Shown piece after piece: positions 1 through 7,736 of a stretch of 27,258 bases of DNA. The notes beneath the pieces are model-generated. The model saw only the letters and a list, made by a program, of their open reading frames with translations, searched no databases and was not told where the DNA came from. The DNA is from a virus. Location: positions 1 to 27,258 of IMG/VR virus record IMGVR_UViG_3300033143_001610; one strand, written 5' to 3'. Every line of letters starts with the position of its first letter. Within the stretch, counting starts at the first letter, position 1. The position numbers were made by a program, and so were the translations under genes.

Positions 1-384
1 ATCATGTGCTCCTGGTGCACCAGCTGCTGCCCACTCAGGTCTATTAGTTCCCATAGTTAATACGTCACTTGGTGATCCAGCCACTAAAGGCTCCCAATCT
101 GAAACACCTCCTATTATCACTGAACCATCTACATAACTACCAAGATCTGTAAGATCTACATCTCCTGTATGTACGTCAAAATCATGTGATGCTGGAGCAG
201 TATCAATGAAAGAAACCGTTTTCCAGTTAGTTCCATCATGATACATGAATAAGTTATTTGTAGTATCAGCATATATCTGACCTTCAGCCCCTGCTGGCTC
301 AGAAGCTTTTATTATATTGTGTACCAGTTGGTTTTGAATCTCCAACGTATTCATATTAATTGGTACTAAAAATCTCTTCGCCAT
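1..384 (-). CDS. Phage tail or head fibre protein, N-terminal part (cut by window edge)
   Basis: The frame is open from an ATG at 384 down to base 1, so only the first 128 residues are visible. The protein begins MAKRFLVPINMNTLEIQNQ, and residues 26 to 45 carry ASEPAGAEGQIYADTTNN followed by FMYHDGTNWKTV. The pattern (P...GQIY.+TT.N.L..Y+G..W) is the short module repeated in many phage tail or head fibre proteins, where it precedes a variable receptor-binding part. The C-terminus is missing, so no receptor domain can be named. It is the last visible gene of the leftward late operon, 23 nt after the preceding gene. An A/T-rich run (TTTTAATTAA) lies upstream of the start and no Shine-Dalgarno is seen. 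I am confident that it is a real fibre-type gene and unsure whether it belongs to tail or capsid. Confidence 0.8.
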   Translation of the reverse strand, partial: MAKRFLVPINMNTLEIQNQLVHNIIKASEPAGAEGQIYADTTNNLFMYHDGTNWKTVSFIDTAPASHDFDVHTGDVDLTDLGSYVDGSVIIGGVSDWEPLVAGSPSDVLTMGTNRPEWAAAGAPGAHD

Positions 385-407
385 AATCGTATTGTTTTAA
401 TTAATTT

Positions 408-818
408 TTAATTCATATAAGCTTTACCAGAAAAAGTTGAAGTAAAGTTTATTACTAAGTTATTTGCATCTGTATATTCCATATCTCCTATTACTTCATT
501 ATCTACTGAATCTATCACTGTTACACTTGGATACTTACCAAGATTATGTGTGACACTCCAACTAGAAGATGGTACCTGTTGATTGTGTTGATAAAATAAA
601 TCTAGTGGTTTTACTACAAGATCTGGATCTGTAAGTCCATCTTTATACCAATATTCTATAGTATTTACATTACAAGTTAAACCATAATATCTAACCCCTA
701 TAGGAATAGCAGAATTGGCTGCACTAACAGTAGTATAAGGAGTACCATCATTATCATAATAATGGTTTAAAGGTTTTGGGTTTATTACTTTTACTCCATA
801 AGGAATTTCTAAACTCAT
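408..818 (-). CDS. Phage structural protein with C-terminal HNLGKYPSVTV module
   Basis: This 136-residue protein has two parts. The N-terminal half (residues 12 to 60, with NPKPLNHYYDNDGTPYTTV and IPIGVRYYGLT) reads as a small fibre-associated domain. The C-terminal half has SWSVTHNLGKYPSVTVIDS at about 86 to 104 and ends in FSGKAYMN. The second module is a widespread beta-rich appendage domain found at the ends of phage tail proteins and alone in Bacteroidetes phages; this is from memory of the family. The gene lies in the late structural operon, 10 nt after the 392-residue gene and before the fibre gene, which suits a baseplate or fibre accessory protein. Its exact role is not established. 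Confidence 0.75.
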   Translation of the reverse strand: MSLEIPYGVKVINPKPLNHYYDNDGTPYTTVSAANSAIPIGVRYYGLTCNVNTIEYWYKDGLTDPDLVVKPLDLFYQHNQQVPSSSWSVTHNLGKYPSVTVIDSVDNEVIGDMEYTDANNLVINFTSTFSGKAYMN

Positions 819-828
819 CTGTTACTTT

Positions 829-2007
829 TTATGTAGTTGTTATTTGGTGTCTATGATTAGATGAGTAAGGTATTGCAACATTCATCTCGTATATATTGTA
901 AGCCCTGTTTGTACCACCTGCATCTAACACATCAATACTACTCTGAGCAATATATTCACTTGTTATATCTGCTCCTAAAGCATCTAAATCTATAACTTCA
1001 GTAATAGTATGTCCTGGTGGTAAGGCTACTACAAATTTTATCTCTGTAGAACCAGTGTTTAAATTAAAAACATCACTCCCTGATTGAAATGCAGACGAAG
1101 GTAAAGCCCTTACTGTTGCACTATTTGTAGGACTACTTGCTGTAGGTCCATAAAATCTGTAAAATAATCCAGTCACTGTAAATAAACTACTATTAAATTC
1201 TACATCAGGATTAGGAGTTTCATCTAAACCTATCCCTCTCCACCTTTGTGTCTCACTTTCAGTGTTTAATTGATTACTATTTATAGTGACTACCTGTGAT
1301 CCATCGTTTGGTGTATCTAATTGTATATAAGAACTATCAGTATAATCATATATATCTATTGTATTAACAGATCCTGATCCTTCATTGATCGCCCAAGTGA
1401 ATGTTTTAGAACCACTCAGTGTAGTTCCTACTTCAACTGTAGTTGCTTGACCTGACACGCTAAAGGATGTGAAACTAGCATCTATATATTCTATTGCTAT
1501 ATCATTCAAAACTTGTTCAAAGGTTTTACCCGCTGCGGGTATCGTTTCACCGGTTAAATATTTACCAAAATTCTTACCACTCGATAATGTTACTAATATA
1601 TCTGATATAAAAGTAGCTGTTGCAGATGATGTAGTGTGTATATAAGTCCCTGTAGAAGCTTGATAAACTAATATGTCTCCATCTACTCTAGTAGAATCTA
1701 CGTCTCTTAATTCTATTAGTCTTGTAACTCCACCTTCAGAACTATATATAGGAACTTCTATTGTTTCTAAGAGTACTATACCATCAGAAGGTATTGATAA
1801 AGGAGTTTGTATAGGTATTGTAGTTTCTACTAACACTCCGTTTTGTAAGAAACCTTCCTCTATATCAGGTATCTCTATTGGATTAGCTGTAGGAGTAACT
1901 AATTCCTGCCCTATAAGTTCATCAGCAGGTATTGTTGCTGGTACTTGTATAGCTGGACTAGTGCCTTGAGGCTGATCTTGAGATGTACCTAATTCTAATG
2001 TAGCCAT
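829..2007 (-). CDS. Phage structural protein with Ig-like region
   Basis: A 392-residue beta-rich protein. Residues 1 to 90 are Pro/Ile/Val-rich and include PLSIPSDGIVLLETIEVP (69 to 86), which closely matches a segment of the 141-residue gene at 6457-6882. Residues 110 to 125 (GDILVYQASTGTYIHT) resemble the fibre module seen in many phage proteins. Residues 141 to 170 carry SGKNFGKYLTGETIPAAGKT, a motif common in phage proteins of Bacteroidetes and marine viromes, and the remainder looks like one or two Ig-like folds. The start overlaps the previous stop as TAATG, indicating translational coupling. A virion appendage or tail protein is the best call; the specific role is unknown. Confidence 0.75.
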   Translation of the reverse strand: MATLELGTSQDQPQGTSPAIQVPATIPADELIGQELVTPTANPIEIPDIEEGFLQNGVLVETTIPIQTPLSIPSDGIVLLETIEVPIYSSEGGVTRLIELRDVDSTRVDGDILVYQASTGTYIHTTSSATATFISDILVTLSSGKNFGKYLTGETIPAAGKTFEQVLNDIAIEYIDASFTSFSVSGQATTVEVGTTLSGSKTFTWAINEGSGSVNTIDIYDYTDSSYIQLDTPNDGSQVVTINSNQLNTESETQRWRGIGLDETPNPDVEFNSSLFTVTGLFYRFYGPTASSPTNSATVRALPSSAFQSGSDVFNLNTGSTEIKFVVALPPGHTITEVIDLDALGADITSEYIAQSSIDVLDAGGTNRAYNIYEMNVAIPYSSNHRHQITTT

Positions 2008-2543
2008 TATTTACCATATATTAAAGGTAGTACCTTATTTGCTGTTACTGTAGGTATTTTTGCAAGTACATCACCACTACTATCTATTATAACATGACCT
2101 GTTACATCCTCATCCCATACAGCATCTGCTATATCTAGCTTATCTTGTTCTGTTACACCTGATCCTTCTACTCTAACAATCAAACCAGCTGAATTTGTAG
2201 GTATAACTTGCACTTGATTTTGATTAAGTATACCTGCTGCTACATCAAATATGTTATTATTCGAACCAGTTAGTATAACTGTATATTGTCCATCCTCAAA
2301 AGTAACACTATAAGGTGCCAATATAGCAATAGCACGAGCATATATAATTCCTACAATTGTAACTTCTGTATTATGTTGATGTGTCTTAAGAAATGTAATA
2401 CCACCTGTAGCATCATCTTCCCAATCTTTTAAAGCAAGTCTAAAAACATCTGTATCCATTTCATACAATGTACCATTAATCAAAGTTAAGTCTGATTGAG
2501 GTATTGTTATAACAAATGTTTGAGGATCTACGGTAAATGCCAT
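2007..2543 (-). CDS. Conserved phage structural protein (tail region)
   Basis: 178 residues. The N-terminal part (TLINGTLYEMDTDVFRLALK, then KTHQHNTEVTIVGIIYAR and VTFEDGQYTVILTGSNNNI) matches from memory a conserved protein of unknown function in Bacteroidetes and other phages, encoded among tail genes. The C-terminal part carries DIADAVWDED (about 136 to 146), a short motif that recurs in phage tail proteins before a trimerising or glycine-rich end. It is coupled by TAATG overlaps to both the 75-residue coiled-coil gene upstream and the 392-residue gene downstream, suggesting that the three products are made in a fixed ratio and may assemble together. No enzymatic motif is present. Confidence 0.75.
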   Translation of the reverse strand: MAFTVDPQTFVITIPQSDLTLINGTLYEMDTDVFRLALKDWEDDATGGITFLKTHQHNTEVTIVGIIYARAIAILAPYSVTFEDGQYTVILTGSNNNIFDVAAGILNQNQVQVIPTNSAGLIVRVEGSGVTEQDKLDIADAVWDEDVTGHVIIDSSGDVLAKIPTVTANKVLPLIYGK

Positions 2544-2770
2544 TATACGGTCCCTCCATTAAATATTTTTACTTGTAAATTAGCAATCAATTTCTTTAAA
2601 TCTTCTATTGTAGAAGATTGAAGTCTCAATTGCCCTTCTAATAATACTACTTTCTCTTCTAATTCTCTTTGTAAATCACGAGTAGCTGTACTATAATCTA
2701 CTACAGTTCTTACATTTCTAGTAGTTACTTCTTCAAATGCTTGTCTCGATTCGAATTCACCTGCTTCCAT
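2543..2770 (-). CDS. Small coiled-coil phage protein
   Basis: 75 residues with heptad-like spacing of Leu, Ile and Val from about residue 25 to 70 (TRDLQRELEEKVVLLEGQL and STIEDLKKLIANLQVKI), so a parallel coiled coil is likely. There are no other motifs. Its position between two appendage genes, and its TAATG coupling to the 178-residue gene, suggest a trimerisation or tethering element for a fibre complex; this is inference. It starts 4 nt after the stop of the 581-residue gene. It is not recognised as a named family. Confidence 0.65.
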   Translation of the reverse strand: MEAGEFESRQAFEEVTTRNVRTVVDYSTATRDLQRELEEKVVLLEGQLRLQSSTIEDLKKLIANLQVKIFNGGTV

Positions 2771-2774
2771 ATTC

Positions 2775-4520
2775 CTAATTTTCTACTAAACCAACCGTTG
2801 CTGTATAACCTAAGACACTATCTATAGTATCTATAAGTGTTCCTTGTTGATAATAAGGAGATGTTGTAGATTTTCTAATTCTAGCCATCATTGGCTGATT
2901 ACTACCAACTACTCTGTTATCAGATGCTATACCAGATGAGTTTGTTAGTTTATTTAAGAACAAAAAGGTTGAAGTAATAGTACCTGTTGCAGGGGATGTT
3001 ATGATCGTTTCAGCTGTTGTATACGTATACGTATCAACTCCTGTTACTATAATTTCATAAGCCCCTACATAATTCTCTTGGTTAGCGCCTTGTATCCATA
3101 CATTATCAGCAGTTGATAAGCCATGGTTAGTGTGCGTAACTGTTGCAGTTGTACCTGTACCAGTAATACTAGTTATGCTAGCTTCATGAGGGAAGTTAGT
3201 TCCGTCTGTAACCCATAACAATACTCTAGCATTTTCTACATCTAATCCAGTTCCTACATCCTTTACTGTAATTTGAGTAGTAACAGATGCTCCTAAAAAG
3301 TTAACAATATCCCCACTAGGATTATAACTATTTGGATCAGACCCGTTATTTTTACTTATACTAACTTCAATTCCACTTGTATTATTTACATCATAGTTTC
3401 CAGCTTCATCATCAAAAGTAAAATCATCAAATTTTGGCGAACTTGCATCAGAAGAGGAATCATATTCTACACCATTATCACAATTGATAAATTCTAATCC
3501 ACTTATATTTGAATCATCACTAGGAAATAATAGTGCACCAGTTGTACCTATATAATTTGAAAATATCATACCTGTAAAGGTAGAAGTACTAGGGTCAACT
3601 TGTCCACAGTTATTAAAAACAGAACTTAAAATAGTTTCTCCTGCTGAAAATGTAACACTACTTGCTTTTTCAAATTGAACTCCTGATAAATCAAATGAGT
3701 TTAAATTTGTATCACTTGCATCAAAGGTAAAATTTTGAGTTCCAGCAGCTCCATAAGTACCACCTGCTATATCTACATTACAAGCACTACCTTCAAATGT
3801 TACAGAATATAAAGTAGATAATACAGGTAAATCTTTAAACTGAATTTTCTGTCCTGAATTAAAATAAGTAGTTGTAGCACCATTTCCAACTATAACATCT
3901 CCTGCAAAGAAATAAATATCATCAATTCTAGTAACAATTCCATAAGCATTTGTTTTATCAATAGCTGATACATAACTCCAATCAATTTCATCTCCAGATG
4001 TTCCCCCCGTAATAGTATAGCCATCTCCATAAATCCACTGGTCTACCCACATGTTTGCAGGAACATTTCTTGGTTTAGCGGTAGTATTAATTCTAAACCC
4101 TATTTGTGTAGAATTACCTGTTGGTACTGTACCACTTGTAGGAGTACCTCCAGTATATGTAACAAATTGAACCCATCCCCCACCATATGTATCAGAACCT
4201 CCTACAGTCCAATAAGCTGTATTTGTACCATCACTAATAAATATTTGCATACCATTATTAGATTCAATATCTCCATAAGCTCCTACATAAGAACTATTTA
4301 CCCAAAGTCTTAAATGTTCACCACCTGTTAAATCCCAAGTTCCTGATACATATATATCATTTACACCATTATTGGTTTGAGCACAGGCAATAGAATTAGC
4401 CCCTTCTACTTTAATATCAGGTTCTAAAGTAAATGTATCACCATTCCAATTACCTTCATCTGTTGCATCATTACAACCATTGATAATAGTTGGAGTATTA
4501 GTTAATACTGCTGTAGCCAT
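2775..4520 (-). CDS. Large beta-rich phage appendage protein with FCCH-like domain
   Basis: 581 residues, rich in Gly, Thr, Ser, Asn and Asp. Residues 1 to 170 look like a jelly-roll or carbohydrate-binding-like sandwich (ANSIACAQTN, HLRLWVNSS, GGGWVQFVTY). Residues 200 to 400 have the repetitive short strands of a right-handed beta-helix or beta-roll (VTFEGSACNVDIAGG, FDLSGVQFEKASSVTF, GLEFINCDNGVEY). Residues 447 to 516 (GTGTTATVTHTNHGLST, then VWIQGANQENYVGAYEI and TYTYTTAE) resemble the FCCH-type beta domain often found in phage and marine proteins. This layout fits a tail spike or surface appendage. No catalytic triad could be picked out, so polysaccharide-degrading activity should not be assumed. 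Confidence 0.7.
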   Translation of the reverse strand: MATAVLTNTPTIINGCNDATDEGNWNGDTFTLEPDIKVEGANSIACAQTNNGVNDIYVSGTWDLTGGEHLRLWVNSSYVGAYGDIESNNGMQIFISDGTNTAYWTVGGSDTYGGGWVQFVTYTGGTPTSGTVPTGNSTQIGFRINTTAKPRNVPANMWVDQWIYGDGYTITGGTSGDEIDWSYVSAIDKTNAYGIVTRIDDIYFFAGDVIVGNGATTTYFNSGQKIQFKDLPVLSTLYSVTFEGSACNVDIAGGTYGAAGTQNFTFDASDTNLNSFDLSGVQFEKASSVTFSAGETILSSVFNNCGQVDPSTSTFTGMIFSNYIGTTGALLFPSDDSNISGLEFINCDNGVEYDSSSDASSPKFDDFTFDDEAGNYDVNNTSGIEVSISKNNGSDPNSYNPSGDIVNFLGASVTTQITVKDVGTGLDVENARVLLWVTDGTNFPHEASITSITGTGTTATVTHTNHGLSTADNVWIQGANQENYVGAYEIIVTGVDTYTYTTAETIITSPATGTITSTFLFLNKLTNSSGIASDNRVVGSNQPMMARIRKSTTSPYYQQGTLIDTIDSVLGYTATVGLVEN

Positions 4521-4530
4521 TTTTTATCTT

Positions 4531-5706
4531 TTATAAATCAGTTGTCCGAATCGCATTCAATGTTTGGTTAGAAGAAGTCAAAGACCACTCTGCAATAAAT
4601 TGCTTAATAGGAGCTGTATCATCCCCATTTCTTACAAGAGCTACTAACGTTCTATCTGAAGCATAAGTAGATTGAAATGTAAGTGTTGTAGTAGCAGCAT
4701 TTTCATCTATATAAGTAACATATACATTATTATCTACAGATGCTTGATATGTACCAGAACCTTGAATACCATCAAAATCAATACTTGTTACAGTAAATGT
4801 TGTTCCAGTCCAAGATGTATATGTAACTAACCTTTCAAAACCGTCATCATCTGTTACACGAATAGTTCCTGCTGAAGGAGTATCTGTTGGTATAGCTGTT
4901 TCTGTACCTGTTTTTACAATTATTGATGTAACACCACTTGTATTAAGAGCAGTACTTAAAAGTAATTGTCCTTTATCAACTTCTGGATCACCATTTACAT
5001 CATAAGATGTTCCATCCCACGGAGCTACAAGAACTCTATCATCATCACCATCTTGTGAAAGACCACCAACTGTGTTTGTTACTAAGTTAGGTCTTGAATA
5101 TGTATTACCATCAAGAGCAGTAAGTACATCAGAATCATTAATTTGGTCAGTTTCAAATCCAATACCATATGCACCGATAATATTACTACCAGTTGATACT
5201 CCAATAAAAGGAGTTTTAATAGTTCTTTCCGTAGAAGCACTTGTTAAAGTTAAAACATTAGTTAAATCTGTACTTTCATAAATTGTTCCACTATTAGATG
5301 GGGCAGTTCCTTTAGTAACTTGTATATAAAGATTTCCAGTAGCACCGTCATCATCTACTGCAAGGCAAACAAATGCTCCACCACCTGTTACAACAGTTGG
5401 TGTACCTGAAACAGTTAATTGCTGTGTAGTTCCTTCCTGAGAAGTAAATGTATCAGCATCAGTAACTGCACCACTTTCTACTGCAATAATTACAGCATCG
5501 TTTGTATCATCTACTGCAATAACTCTTCCTTTCCATACAGGAATAGCTGTATCTTCCCACACTGCTTCGCCAACAGTCATTGTAATTGTAGCACTTGATA
5601 CTGCTACAAGAGTTCCCCAAGTACCTGTATCATTAGTAACTGGGTCCCAAGCTGTTCCTGAATAAGCGAAATTATGTGTAATTCCTCTAAAGGCTTCTCC
5701 ATTCAT
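4531..5706 (-). CDS. C-terminal part of a split phage structural protein
   Basis: 391 residues from the first ATG (MNGEAFRGITHNFAY), Thr/Asp/Gly-rich and beta-rich, ending SNQTLNAIRTTDL. The reading frame does not begin at this ATG. It stays open to the stop at 5938-5940, and the 58 codons just before the ATG are protein-like (WRTDITNIEGLNLIDIDADG, then EEYYSKWDTSG and YYERLKWLTRDGSGST). In related marine and Bacteroidetes phage proteins, as I recall them, YERLKWLTR..G.....NGE.FRGITH is internal to one long protein that begins like the gene at 5856-6443. The real product is therefore probably a fusion with that gene through a -1 shift near 5880. Alternatives are a sequence error or a recently broken gene. 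Confidence 0.7.
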   Translation of the reverse strand: MNGEAFRGITHNFAYSGTAWDPVTNDTGTWGTLVAVSSATITMTVGEAVWEDTAIPVWKGRVIAVDDTNDAVIIAVESGAVTDADTFTSQEGTTQQLTVSGTPTVVTGGGAFVCLAVDDDGATGNLYIQVTKGTAPSNSGTIYESTDLTNVLTLTSASTERTIKTPFIGVSTGSNIIGAYGIGFETDQINDSDVLTALDGNTYSRPNLVTNTVGGLSQDGDDDRVLVAPWDGTSYDVNGDPEVDKGQLLLSTALNTSGVTSIIVKTGTETAIPTDTPSAGTIRVTDDDGFERLVTYTSWTGTTFTVTSIDFDGIQGSGTYQASVDNNVYVTYIDENAATTTLTFQSTYASDRTLVALVRNGDDTAPIKQFIAEWSLTSSNQTLNAIRTTDL

Positions 5707-5855
5707 TCCTCCTATAGTAGAACCACTTCCATCTCTGGTTAACCACTTAAGTCTTTCATAATAATCATTTTGACCATGAGAACCTGAAGTATCCCATTTT
5801 GAATAATATTCTTCATTACCACCATCAGCATCAATATCAATAAGATTAAGACCTT

Positions 5856-6443
5856 CTATATTTGTAATATCTGTCCTCCAAAAGTGAAATGGTCTGTTCC
5901 AGTTGTTGTATCCATTACTCTTGTAGTACCAATAAGTCTACGCCCATCAATATCTACACCATTTTCACGAGTTTTAACCATAAATCTATGTGAAATACCA
6001 GCACCAGCATCAGCATTTACGCCAACTGGACCTGTTAAATTCCACCAATCATCTGTTATAACTGAACCATCTTGTAAAATTTGTATAACCACATCTGCAT
6101 TACCAAAGTTTACAATACCATCATATATCCTATTTCCACCATCTTCTATAATAGAACCATCAAATAGAAACTCATATGATTTATGTGTACCATCTGTTTT
6201 TAATGTATAACCATTAAGCATGGTTATAATATTATCTGTAGATCTTTTTGAAGGATCTGTATTTGTTATATCAAGTTCATCCCCAGATGACGCAATGGCA
6301 ACAGCATTATCTGCTAAAGCCTGAGCCCACCTGTGAAACTCAATAACAGTCGCATAGGTTGCAGCACCATCATGGTCTGCCCCTATATATTCGAATTCTT
6401 TTGTTGCACGATCAATCGTCCAATCTAATGCTGTTAAAGCCAT
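5856..6443 (-). CDS. N-terminal part of a split phage structural protein
   Basis: 195 residues. The sequence begins MALTALDWTIDRATKEFEYI and continues with YATVIEFHRWAQALAD, STDNIITMLNGYTL, IYDGIVNFGNADVVIQILQDG, and SHRFMVKTRENGVDIDGRRL. These are hallmarks of a phage protein family common in marine viromes and Bacteroidetes phages, whose members as I recall are several hundred residues long in one frame. Here the frame ends soon after, at DHFTFGGQILQI and TAG, while the -1 frame continues into the protein expected to follow. It is thus either the unshifted short product of a frameshifting gene or a truncated copy. It starts 13 nt after the 141-residue gene. Confidence 0.75.
   Translation of the reverse strand: MALTALDWTIDRATKEFEYIGADHDGAATYATVIEFHRWAQALADNAVAIASSGDELDITNTDPSKRSTDNIITMLNGYTLKTDGTHKSYEFLFDGSIIEDGGNRIYDGIVNFGNADVVIQILQDGSVITDDWWNLTGPVGVNADAGAGISHRFMVKTRENGVDIDGRRLIGTTRVMDTTTGTDHFTFGGQILQI
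5877..5886 (-). other. Candidate -1 frameshift site (TTTT run in mRNA)
   Basis: Read on the minus strand, the junction is ACT TTT GGA GGA CAG. A tRNA-Phe on TTT can slip back one base onto another TTT, because the preceding base is T, and the next codon becomes TGG. This joins residue 188 of the 195-residue frame to the open downstream frame and gives a 637-residue product reading ...TGTDHFTF-WRTDITNIEG.... It is not a full X XXY YYZ heptamer, and GGAGGA just downstream is purine-rich. The same join would result if one base had been lost from this four-base homopolymer during sequencing. Confidence 0.45.
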
Positions 6444-6456
6444 TTTTTATTATTTT

Positions 6457-6882
6457 TTAAGTTTCTATTGTTGTTATTTGAGTCACTTCTCCAGCAACTC
6501 TTGTAAAGGTCACTCTTCGTGATTCCTCTCCGTAGTTATTTATGTCTAAATAATCAACTTCCCCAGCGACATAAGTAAAGGTTGTTGTTTTAACGCCATA
6601 TGCGTTAGTAGTTGTTATTAAAGTAACATCTCCATTACCATCTCTAGTAAATACTACAATGGCTGGAACTGGTTGTTGTATATTATATATATCATCACCA
6701 GCATCACAATCACAAACAGCCGGTATTATATACGCAGAACCCGGTAATTCTACACTTTCTAGTAATACCGGTTCATCCTGTGGAACACTCACTGGGAGTG
6801 CAATTGCGTCTATGTCTTCACCAATTGGAGCAAGGTTAAGATCTTCCCCTAATTGTACTATACCTTTTGTTTGTAAAACCAT
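6457..6882 (-). CDS. Small phage structural protein, beta-rich
   Basis: 141 residues. Residues 27 to 47 (IALPVSVPQDEPVLLESVEL) closely match residues 66 to 86 of the 392-residue protein at 829-2007, suggesting a shared docking or folding module. The C-terminal half alternates hydrophobic and Thr residues in two similar units (TTTFTYVAGEVDYLDINNYG and RRVTFTRVAGEVTQITTIET), each with V-A-G-E-V, like a short beta-repeat. It contains CDCDAGDD near residue 57. The position in the tail gene run supports a virion or appendage role. It is not recognised as a named family. Confidence 0.65.
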   Translation of the reverse strand: MVLQTKGIVQLGEDLNLAPIGEDIDAIALPVSVPQDEPVLLESVELPGSAYIIPAVCDCDAGDDIYNIQQPVPAIVVFTRDGNGDVTLITTTNAYGVKTTTFTYVAGEVDYLDINNYGEESRRVTFTRVAGEVTQITTIET

Positions 6883-7665
6883 TTACCAAGTTAAGTTACT
6901 TCCGTTTACAACTAAGTTGTTTAATGTTGATAACATCCCCAATAATTCTTCTTGTTTAGCCGTATAAGCTGAAGTTTCTATTGAAGATAAATAAGCAGCT
7001 GCTAGATCTGCCTCTAAAATTTCTTTTGACGTAGTATCATTATTACATAAATATGTAGCAGGGATAGTTCTAAGTTTATCATAAACTAAAACTTTGACCT
7101 GTCCATATACTAATATGATCACATCTAATTCTGTAACCGCTGTTTCAACGGCTGAATTTTCAGGAGTTATACTTATATTATAAGCAATATCATATAATCC
7201 ATCAATTAATTCAGTATCTGTAGTATCACCTAATAACAATGCTGTAATAGTATATACTAAATCAGCACTCTCTTCAAACTCAGGAACTACTCCATCTCCA
7301 AATTCAGCTACTAAATCTACTTGACTTTTAGCACTTTCCTCATACGAAGTATCTGTTACAGTAGTGTCTAATGTAGCTGCTGTGATTTCTGTAATCAAAG
7401 GAGTTACTTCTTTTGCTTGATCTGTGCCAGCTAAAGTGCCTGTACCCGTAGAAATAAATCTCGAACCTGCAGCATCTGAATCAGATCCAGCTGTAGTGAA
7501 AGTACTATTACCACCATCGAAAACTACTTCATACATAACATCTACCTCTAAAGAAGTACCTGTACCAAAAGTAGAACCGCTTTGATTCCAATCACTAGTA
7601 TCTGTTAATACTAAAGCTTTGTTATCATTCTGTTCTTGATATGATAAACTTAAAGTTAAATCCAT
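6883..7665 (-). CDS. Conserved phage structural protein
   Basis: 260 residues. The N-terminal 90 residues are a Thr/Ser/Gly-rich beta domain. The C-terminal part (residues 188 to 260, with YGQVKVLVYDKLRTIPATYL, then CNND, EADLAAAYLSSIETSAY and TLNNLVVNGSNLTW) is helical and resembles, from memory, a conserved protein in flavobacterial and related phages encoded among tail genes. No enzyme motif is seen. It is the first gene after the terminator at 7678-7706 and directly abuts the 141-residue gene, so its level may be set by read-through of that terminator. Function is unassigned. Confidence 0.65.
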   Translation of the reverse strand: MDLTLSLSYQEQNDNKALVLTDTSDWNQSGSTFGTGTSLEVDVMYEVVFDGGNSTFTTAGSDSDAAGSRFISTGTGTLAGTDQAKEVTPLITEITAATLDTTVTDTSYEESAKSQVDLVAEFGDGVVPEFEESADLVYTITALLLGDTTDTELIDGLYDIAYNISITPENSAVETAVTELDVIILVYGQVKVLVYDKLRTIPATYLCNNDTTSKEILEADLAAAYLSSIETSAYTAKQEELLGMLSTLNNLVVNGSNLTW

Positions 7666-7677
7666 AATATTTTATTT

Positions 7678-7706
7678 AAAAAAAGGCGGACGTTTTAAAG
7701 CCCGCC
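7678..7706 (-). terminator. Rho-independent terminator after the 376-residue structural gene
   Basis: On the minus strand GGCGGGC (7706-7700) pairs with GTCCGCC (7691-7685) over 7 bp with one G-T wobble and an 8-nt loop, followed at once by seven T residues (7684-7678). The wobble is a mismatch on the plus strand, so the hairpin is best formed by leftward transcripts. It lies between the stop at 7737 and the next start at 7665. Confidence 0.85.
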
Positions 7707-7736
7707 CTATTTAATTATTCAAATTTTTAAAACTGA

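Noticed and set aside
1673-1969. Plus-strand open frame of about 98 codons, and similar frames at 11603-11947 and 5884-6210
   Set aside because: These lie wholly inside well-supported minus-strand structural genes, have skewed composition and match nothing; they are shadows of the coding strand.
5856-5858. Readthrough or recoding of the TAG stop of the 195-residue gene
   Set aside because: The same frame after TAG gives a Leu/Ile/Met-rich sequence that is unlike a structural protein and soon stops. The -1 frame gives the convincing sequence, so a frame shift explains it better than TAG recoding.
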